Positions 32,656 to 40,523 of a stretch of DNA of 40,523 nucleotides are shown piece by piece. This DNA is from Stereocaulon alpinum. Taxonomy: Eukaryota; Ascomycota; Lecanoromycetes; Lecanorales; Stereocaulaceae. The notes below the pieces were generated by a model, which saw only the letters and a list, made by a program, of their open reading frames with translations, ran no database searches and had not been told where the DNA came from. The stretch lies in assembly GCA_018257865.1 (NCBI GenBank), contig JAEUBA010000158.1, positions 1-40,523 of the forward strand, given 5' to 3'. Numbering within the stretch: position 1 is the first letter of the stretch; the number at the start of each line of letters is the position of its first letter. The position numbers and the translations under genes were made by a program.

Positions 32656-33000
32656 CGCGCCGGTAGGGCTGATAGCAGGATATAGCGGAATTAGTAACTT
32701 AATATTACTAATAGTATTAAATCAGCCCGATCTGTAACTCTTTACTACTAATTTAATAATATTAGTCTAGCTAGTAACTAGATATTACTGTTAGTATAAT
32801 ATCTAACTAATTAGTATGTCTATTACGCGTTCAGCTAGCTATTAGCTTAATTAGTAATATAACGCTACTAATATACAGCTACTAGTCTTCTTTTTAAGTT
32901 ATTATAATTAACAAACTCTTATATAGTCTATATATATCTACTAATTAGTAGCTGTATATCTTTATATATAATTTAAGTAGGTAGTTAAAGCTAAATAAAG
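32656..33000. other. Palindrome-rich block, possible DNA transposon end
   Basis: GGGCTGAT (32666-32673) pairs with ATCAGCCC (32721-32728), with a second pair TTAGTAA/TTACTAA nested inside. ATATACAGCTACT (32871-32883) pairs with AGTAGCTGTATAT (32947-32959). The block keeps CpA/TpG in its first 80 bases. Subterminal inverted motifs often mark DNA transposon ends, and the Plavaka/KDZ-like transposase lies just to the right, but the matching right terminus was not found. Confidence 0.45.
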
Positions 33001-34399
33001 TCTTCTATATATATAATCCGTTTGAATTATAGCTACTACTAACAGCTCCTTTAGTATATAAAAGCTACTTTTAAGTAAAGGCTTAACTCTATAATAACCT
33101 ATTATCTACTAATACGACTATATCTTCTACTCCTTATAATTTAAGTAAATAACTAATATAGAGAGTTACGACGTCTAGTTACTAACTTATTAGCGGTACC
33201 TTATAAAACTTTACTAGATTAGGGGCGTATATATTTCGCCCTTTTTTATACTTATCTAATTAGTGTCTAGTAGCTTAATTAGGGGGGCTCTAAGAATAGT
33301 ATCTAAGTATATCCTTCTTACTATTATCTTAGCTAGTATACTATATAGTCGCTTATTATAGACGTTACTATTTCTAAGGTAGTACGTTAATATAGAGATA
33401 TACTACTACGTATCTTAAATAGTTTAGGACGAGTATTTAAGGTTCTTAAAGCTTTATTATATATTTACAGCTATATAGACGTAGTATATCGATATTTTAA
33501 AAACATAACCTTACTACTCTATAAGCTTAATATACTAGATTCTTAAAATTATAATATTAGGACCCTTTAATAGATTACTAGCCGCTATTATAAATAGAAG
33601 TAATAATATTAGCGTCCCCAGCGCGTATAGCGGTAGAAATTCTATCTAAAGACCGAAATAGAACCTATATACTTAACACTTAAGACGATAAAGTATAGGA
33701 ATAGCCTATTAAGTCTATTCTATATTAGTATACCTATTAGATATTTCTAAGTTAGTATTAACCTTTCTTAAGCTAGGAAAATATTACTACTAGATATAGC
33801 TTAGCAGTACTTAGCTATTAAAGCTTAATAAGCTATAGATATTTAAGTTAGGTTTTATACTATCTAAGTAGTATCTAACTTAGGGTTTACCCTATCTAAG
33901 TATTATCTAACTTAGTTCTACCCTATCTAAGTTAGATAAATATCTGGCTAGACGTTTTTTAATAACTCCCCTTATAGTTTACGGTCTTATCGCTATTATT
34001 TTAGTAAAGTATTATTATAAAGGCTTAATATCTAACGAATTTGCTCCCTATCTTCCCCGTTAGACTCTATATACGACTCTGCGAGTTTAATAACCTCTCT
34101 ACTCCTCAGCTTACTAAAGTACCTAAATATTAGTAATATATAAGGGCTATAGACCTAATACTAAAGTAAGCAAATATTATATATATAAGACGCTGTATAG
34201 CCTGCTAATATAATAAAGTTATAATTAAATATACTAAAGAGCGAATTAATACCGCTGCGGTAATTAAAATTATAGGTTAGTTCTTTATATTAGAGGTTTT
34301 CCTTAAGACTAAAGCCTTAGCTTTAGACGCTATAAGGGTAGTTAGTAGTAGCGTTTCCTCTACTCTATCGACCTAGATATATCTATAGTATTATCTCTC
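33001..34399 (-). other. Downstream part of the DNA transposon, no gene recognised
   Basis: I see no protein motif on either strand. At about 33858-33938 there is a degenerate array of about 30-bp units (core CCTATCTAAGTATTATCTAACTTAG-like, 2-3 copies). The rest is AT-rich RIP sequence. By position it would be the 3' flank or a second, unreadable gene of the Plavaka/KDZ-like element. Confidence 0.4.
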
Positions 34400-37300
34400 C
34401 TCCTTTTACGGTATTATACTTAGGTTTATAGCGTTACTTAAGAAGAATTTGGTAGGAATTTAGCGTAGATTCGTCGCGCTGCCTTAGTATTAATTATTAG
34501 GAATTTAGGGTAATATACTATATTATATTAGTCCTAGTCGATAAAACTATTAATATAGAATATCTCTTTTCCTCTAATCGTTCCTAGTACTAGATAAGTA
34601 CTTCGCTTAATATTTAGTAGTCTATAGAAGCGGCGAGCGCCTATTATTTAAGAATTAAGTATAAGCGACGCCTATACCTTTTTAACTTCGACTATTCTAT
34701 AGTACTCTTATACCTACCCTAGATATTAATAATTAAAGACTTCTATAAAGGTAGCTTAGATATAACTAAGTTATTACTTAAAGTCCCTAGTACTAAGATC
34801 CTTTACCTCTATAATAACTAAGACTTAGCCGACTAACTTTCCCTCCTATATAGTTTCTAAGTTTTAACTCTTATAGTCTTATTCTTAGACCTATACGTAA
34901 TCTCTACGCTAGGTTAAATACTACGAATATTTATAAGGTCTATAGACTACTAAATCCTTATAGAGACGTCCTAAATTAGAGGAGTCCTCTCCTATAGTCT
35001 TCTAATATATAAGGCCCGAATAGATATAGACTAGGTAGCTCTTAACCTAGCTATAGTCTACCTCCCTTCTATTAATATCTAAGTTTAAGGTTATACTACC
35101 GCAGCTTAGTATTTTCGCTTAGTGCGCCTTAAGAAACGCAGCTAGGCTTTAGAGAAACCTAGCTATATTTAGCTATTTAGCTATATCCCTCGCCGTTCGC
35201 TAGTAATAACTATTATATCTATATAAGTATTTTAGTATATAGCGCTCTTCCGCGTCTACTCGCTATCTTAGTTAGTATAGATTTAGGAGGACCCTAGCCT
35301 TTATACTTTTCTTATCTTTTCGTTTTCTCTTTTAATAAAGTAATATAGGCTCTATCTCTTCGAAAGTTTTAATATCTTATATAATTATTAACTTAATATA
35401 ATATTTATTATATTCTATTAATTACTCCTAGTAATCCTTATACTTATTTATTTGGTTATAGTAATTCTTAAGTAATATTAGATATACCCTTTTAGAGGCT
35501 TAGGTACTATATCTATCCGGCGGACTATAGTATCTAATTATATTAATATAGTAACTAATACTATAGAATTTAGGAAAGTTAAAGGTTTACTCGCCTGTTT
35601 ACTTATTAACTGGTCTATACTTTCGAAATACCTCCTTAAGTAGATTAATCCTTTCTAACGCTGCGTCTATATATTCTAGTATCGCTTCGTTGTGGGATTA
35701 GTATCTTACGAGTATAATAAAGTTAATAATAGCTCGTCTCGTATATAGTACGTCTAGGTTTTTTTCGGATAAAAGAGGCGTAAAGACGGGTATTATAATC
35801 TATAATATCTCTTTACTCTCCTCTCCTATCTATTAGCTTAGCTTACTAAACTCCTAAAATCGCCTCAGCTTAGTAAATTTAGGTATAGCTTAAAAGCAGG
35901 CGTTAATTAAGGCTTATACCTTAAGCTTTATTTATCCCTCTCTAATATACTCCCTTAGCTAGTCTAGGAGGTAGTTTAATAGCCCTTTAACTATTAATTA
36001 GTATAATATATTAAACGTCTATAGTTAGTAGACGTTAACTACGAAGTAGCCGTCTATAAAGTTAGGCCGGTTATATACTATTATATCTAGTAAAAGCCTA
36101 GGCGTATTCTTATTATACGCTTTTTATATCTATAGCTGCTCTATAGTATTTTTAGGTATTCGCTTTAAATACGGTATTTCGGGACGTAGTCGTTCCCGTT
36201 TATTTGGTGGTACTAAGTAGACCGGATAGTATTTGCCGCTCTTAATTAAGGTTATTAGGACTTATTCCTTATAGTCGCCTAGTATAGACGCGAGTATTAG
36301 GTAGTATTATTATATTCGTCCGTCTGCGTATATAATAAGGATCCCCTTAGGCGCTAGCTCCTTAAGTACTTTAATAAAATACTATTAGTATATTAAGTAA
36401 GATCTATACTTCGGCCGGCTTACCTTCGACTATAAGCCCTATAGCGTAGTAATATACCTCGGCTTTTATACTATTATAGACTAATAGTACTAGTCTAAGT
36501 AATATTATCCCTAGCCGAACCTATACCCGCTAAATACCTTAATTGAGGTTACTAATAGTAATATAGACTAGCTACGCCTGCTAATCTCTGTGTATCTATA
36601 ATAAATAGGTCTTATCTAACGATATTATAACTAGTACTACTATTAAGTTATTAGGGAGCTTATCTTATATCTCCTACTACCAGCGGGCTGTATATATCTT
36701 ATTAATAATTAAACCCCCGTTAAGGTTTCGCTAGCGTATCGGTATATAGTTAATACTTAAATTAAAAGGTTTGTGTCTAATAAGAGTTCGTATTATACCT
36801 ATTATATTAAAGTAGAGTATATAATATATTCTAGTCGCCTTATCTAGTTAAATTAATAGGACCCTAAACGCTTGCTAAGACTATCTACTAGTAGTAGCGG
36901 AATACTTAATAGTATATAGCTTAGCTTTTAGTTATTAAGCGCTATTAAAGCTGCAGCGTCTATAGAAAGGTTATAATTAAGTATCTTTAAAGAAATTATC
37001 TATTATACTACTAGATAGTCGCACGTTATATATCTATAAAGCTAGGGTATAATTAGCTTCTAATTAGAAAGGGTGCTAGTCTTAGTTTAACTTAGGTATT
37101 AACTTAGGTATCGACTTAGGTATCGACTTAGGTATTAACTTAGGTATTAACTTAGACTAGGGTATAGAGATAGACTCCGCTAAAGTTATATCCTCTTCCT
37201 CTAAAGGCCTACTAGTACCTCGCTCCTATAGGTAGTACTCTATAGAGTTAACTATTAAGGTAGAGATAGTACCTATAGTACTTAGTACTATTATTAACTT

Positions 37301-37990
37301 TAATTAATTAAGTTCTATATTTAGCTTATCTTACTAGTACTAAATCTTATTAGTAGAGTTAGTAAGTTTAAGTAATCACCTTAAAGTATTATTATCTATT
37401 AAAATAGTTAGGTCCTCCTAGGGGACTTATCTACCTTCGCCTTTATAGGGACTATTACTAATTACGTCGACCTTATCTCTTTAGTATTTATAAGTAGGGC
37501 CTTTAACTTTATCTTTATTAAGGCGTACCTATCTCCTACGCGTCTAATTAGGGTCTCAGCCCTTATAGCGTAGTAGATACTTAGTTAGACTATTTCTACT
37601 ACTATACTACTTCTAGTAGCGTTTATACTATCGATCTATCTAGCTTAGGCGTAATATAGAGGTATTATTATTAAGATTAACGTATCTAGGTAGGTATTAG
37701 TAAATATATTCGCTACTAGATCTATTAAGCTAACCCGCTATAGGTTAGGATAAATCTATCCTTATATCGCCTTAAATCGCCTATCTCTAACCGTTACTAT
37801 TAAGTAAATTGTAATATACGTATAGTAGGATATTATCCTATAGAAGGTATTAATTAATAGATAGTTTAAGGGGATTTTCTTTCTATATAATATATTTAAT
37901 AAACGCCCTGCTTACTTATCTTATTAGGAAATATAATTAGTTATAAACCTTATAGTATATATCCCTATTACTAAAATATACGTCTAAGTC
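34400..37990 (-). pseudogene. Plavaka/KDZ-like DNA transposase relic
   Basis: A cut-and-paste transposase of the Kyakuja-Dileera-Zisupton/Plavaka type, by motif recognition only. One - strand frame, with TAG read as Gln/Trp, can be followed for over 1,000 codons. A charged N-terminal part (37990-37160) is followed by tetrapeptide repeats of LIPK/SIPK type (37089-37148). Then come LSSSIIDNFFKD (about 37000), PFNLSINYIPIR (about 36770), a catalytic-region block with VVLVIISLDKT at about 36605-36640 followed by VYITISNLN, ILYADGRI-like residues then GDYKE and LVPPNKRERLRPEIPYLKR (about 36150-36340), and FNFPKFYSISYYINIIRYYSP (about 35510-35590). The C-terminal region (about 35050-34450) holds YYRIVEVKKV and FYINSFIDQDQYN. 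Metal-binding Cys residues are largely mutated. Catalytic residues were not assigned. Confidence 0.75.
37089..37148 (-). repeat. 12-bp coding repeat in the Plavaka/KDZ-like transposase
   Basis: Five full units AACTTAGGTATT/GACTTAGGTATC plus a partial sixth. On the coding strand they give LIPK or SIPK tetrapeptides, a proline-lysine linker before the conserved domains. Confidence 0.9.
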
Positions 37991-38640
37991 GAACTCGGAC
38001 TGTTTTTATATAAGAGTACTTAACTAAGATTTATATTTTAAAGAACGGAATAAGAAAGCTAATTAAGCTTTACGAGTAGATAATAATTTATAATACTCTA
38101 TCTTTATTAGATATTATATATTAAGTATAAAGTTAGATATAGTACGTTAGAAACTAGCTATCCGCTTTCTACGTACTATATATATATAAGTTCCGCTCTT
38201 AATTAATATCTCTATCTATTATATTAAGCTCGCTGCTTTTAATCTTTTAGTAACTTAACTTACCTACTTTTTACTACTATAATATACTTTTCTATAGAGA
38301 ATAGCCTATATCGCCTAATTATATTAAGGTTTACTTATTTAGAGACGCAGTTACCTTACTAGTATTACCTTTACTTACTACTTTTACTAACTACTAACTA
38401 ATCGCTATTATAAATTAAACCTTAGTATAAATCCCTACTACCCGCCGGTCCTTCTAAATTAGTAAATAATCCTTAATTCCTCCTATCCTAAGTAAAGAAT
38501 CCCTAACCCTTTCCTATCCTAAGTAAAGAATCCTTAACCTTTCTTTCTTCTATTCGTACTATCCTAAAGTTCTTCCCTAATCTACTTATACTATCCCTAA
38601 ATTCTTCTTATCACCCGCCCCTCTAAATTATCTATAATAT
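37991..38640. other. Upstream flank of the Plavaka/KDZ-like relic, with a 31-bp repeat
   Basis: No gene recognised. Two 31-bp direct copies begin at 38481 and 38512 (core TCCTATCCTAAGTAAAGAAT), with a degenerate third upstream. It would include the promoter and right terminus of the DNA transposon, which I could not delimit. Confidence 0.45.
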
Positions 38641-38689
38641 TATCTAATATAGCTGGTCTCCCTCTTATTAACCCTTATATTAATATAAT

Positions 38690-40250
38690 ACTAAAGCCTA
38701 TCCTAATAAAGGCTAACTTTTATACTATTATTAGTAAGATAAAGTTAGGAATTCCGTAGAACTTTAGTAATATTTATAGGGGCCTAAGGTACTATACTAG
38801 CCTTTTTAGCGCCCTACGCTAAGTAATTAAAGACCGCCTCTAGAGTACTACCCTTTAGGGTATAAATTTAAGGAGTTATAATAAGGACCTTACTAAGGTC
38901 CTTAACTCTATTACTACTAACTTTAACCTTCCTAATTATATACCCCCTTTCCGCGACGAGGTACTACGTATACTAATAAGACTAATAAATAAAGTATCTA
39001 TTATAGTAAATTAATAGGCTAGTAAACGGCCCTTAGAGGATTCCTATAACTTAATAAATTCTAAAATAGCTAGATACGATAATACTCGCGTAGAGTAACC
39101 TAACTATACTAAACTATTCTTTATATTAGCCTTAATCTTAGATAATACCTATCCGCCTTATATCCTCCTCAGAATTATTTACGCGCTTAAGGATAAGTTC
39201 TATCTTATTTAACTAAGGTAGATTATACGTAATACTTTAATTACCGACGCTGACTAGCTATAGGATTAAATTAGTTATAATACTCTAATCTAAATCTTAG
39301 TAACGAAGGATTTTTAGACTGTAAAAGATAATATCTAGGGGAGCACCCTCGTCTATAAAGCTAGTAGAATTATATAGTTAACTACCGACTCGGATCTATA
39401 GAATACTATTCGCTATATATATTTACTTAGTTACTAGCGTTATAAGCTCTACGTTAACCTAGGGGTACTTTATTAGTTATACTATATTAATTAATAGTTA
39501 GGATATTTACTAATAGGTATAATAATATTAATTAAGGGTAATACGGCCTATTTAAACTAACCTTATAAAGGTATTTTTAATATTACTTACCGCTCGAAAC
39601 CTCCTTCTACTATAGTACTACCTAAGGGGAATACCCTTAAAAGATAGTCTACCCTAAAGCCTCTTATTAATCCTTTTAATCCTACTAATAAGTATACTAT
39701 TCCGCCTATTAGGAATCTAGAGAAGCCTATAGATATTAGCTCCTATAAGGATAGTAGTAGTAGTATAAATTATAAGGAAGAGAATAATAGAGAGGAGAGG
39801 GATTTAATAGATAAGGATAAGTAGAAGGTATTATAGATTAATAAGGTCTATATAGGTAGGATACTAAGGTTATATAATATTAAGATAGGTATAGTAGTAA
39901 ACGCTAGAGTAGCTACTAAAGATCTAGAGGCTTTAAAGTAGGGGGATTAGGATAAGATATAAGTATTTTAACCTCTACCTTCTTATTTACTCGCTACTAA
40001 ATACTACCCTAGCGTTAATATAACTAAAGTTGAAGACCGACTATAATAGTTAGATACTATATAGTAGTATATAGAATTATTATTCCAGCTTAAGGAGGGA
40101 AATAAATCTATTAATAATACCTAAACCCTCTAAGGGCTGTTATCTATAGTAGACCCGGAAGGCTAGATAATAAAGATTAAACCCTATATCTATTAGCTAT
40201 ATTATACCGCTTAGATACGGCGGAAGGCGTACTAGTAAGGGGGGGGTATA
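38690..40250 (+). pseudogene. Unrecognised RIP-mutated + strand frame
   Basis: I do not recognise the product. A + frame with predominantly TAG stops can be followed over much of this interval with probable frame changes: residues near 38910-38960 read NFNLPNYIPPFRDEVLR, and near 39330-39370 DNI then STLVYKASRII. A charged, low-complexity part follows (about 39730-39860, KDSSSSINYKEENNREER), and later LLFQLKEGNKSIN near 40080. The Pro/Thr/Ser-like composition and lack of a catalytic motif would suit a gag-like or disordered protein. It could be ORF1 of another retroelement entering from the right. A G run at 40239-40246 may be a mononucleotide tract. Confidence 0.35.
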
Positions 40251-40523
40251 AATAGGGACGATCCTAGATTTGGAAAGGTCTATATCTATTTAATTCCTAG
40301 CTTTTAAGAGAACCTGCTAACGTCTAACTTAAACTAGATACTTATAATTTTTATTATATATATCCTTAAGCGCTAACTCTTATTACGATAGCGTAAGGTG
40401 TCTAAAATATATTATAAGGGTTATTAAAATCTTAAATAATTTAAAGTATTAACCTATTCTAATAAGTATCTACCCCCCTTAAAGTTAAAGGTATAGAGCG
40501 GTAATACTATATATCCCTCTACT
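40251..40523 (+). other. Right edge, no feature recognised
   Basis: Sequence continues in the same RIP style to the window end. A frame around 40370-40470 is partly readable but shows no motif. Confidence 0.3.

Noticed and set aside
32666..32728. Terminator hairpin
   Set aside because: The stem-loop is in fungal transposon DNA with no adjacent transcription unit ending there; a transposon-end structure is more plausible.
1..40523. Host protein-coding genes with introns
   Set aside because: Every protein similarity I could read belongs to a transposable element, and no GT-AG organised, stop-free exons stood out on either strand.

Overview
This window is dense, decayed transposon DNA with no intact host gene. 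It most likely comes from gene-poor heterochromatin (centromere, pericentromere or another AT-rich isochore) of a filamentous ascomycete. CpA and TpG dinucleotides are scarce and TpA is abundant. Nearly every in-frame stop in recognisable element proteins is a TAG or TAA where relatives carry Gln or Trp. In two elements (A and C) every difference I found between the paired LTRs is a CpA-to-TpA transition, read on either strand. That is the signature of repeat-induced point mutation (RIP), known from Pezizomycotina. ATG has also largely been destroyed, so almost no open frame survives; the longest ATG-started one I could use is 61 codons, inside an integrase.

Layout. 1-1802: a gypsy pol relic (element E) split by a 5'-truncated LINE (137-968) with a 14-bp target duplication. 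1803-18146: a second gypsy copy (B1), whose gag is cut by two complete LTR retrotransposons only 173 bp apart. These are A (2855-9820, + strand, 249-bp LTRs, duplication GGTAA) and C (9999-17336, - strand, 153-bp LTRs, duplication GAACG). 18147-19432: another truncated LINE. 19433-20686: unassigned relic sequence and a minisatellite. 20687-27139: a complete gypsy chromovirus, B2 (+ strand, 273-bp LTRs, duplication CTTAC). 27140-27456: minisatellite copies, a tRNA-like relic and a 16-bp inverted repeat. 27457-29781: a reversed, more decayed 3' part of an A-type element (A'), itself cut by a 1,024-bp retroposon (28509-29532) with a 17-bp duplication. 29782 to about 32655: the longest LINE copy (Tad-like reverse transcriptase, - strand). 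About 32656-38640: a decayed DNA transposon whose - strand encodes a Plavaka/KDZ-like transposase of over 1,000 codons. 38640-40523: an unrecognised + strand frame.

The nesting gives a relative history. E and B1 are oldest; A, C and the LINE copies landed in them later. A and C keep more CpA/TpG and differ between LTRs only by RIP-type changes. B2 and A' also show changes at CpG and other sites, so they look older or differently mutated.

The less ordinary observations are: a frame antisense to the 3' region of A that reads as a basic segment plus coiled coil; gag and pol of A, B1 and B2 all standing in the same -1 relation; a retroposon sharing only its 3' end with the LINE family; a Plavaka/KDZ-like transposase with tetrapeptide repeats; and a small inverted-repeat unit abutting a tRNA-like relic. 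All reading was by eye. Domain borders are approximate and family names rest on motifs, not database searches.
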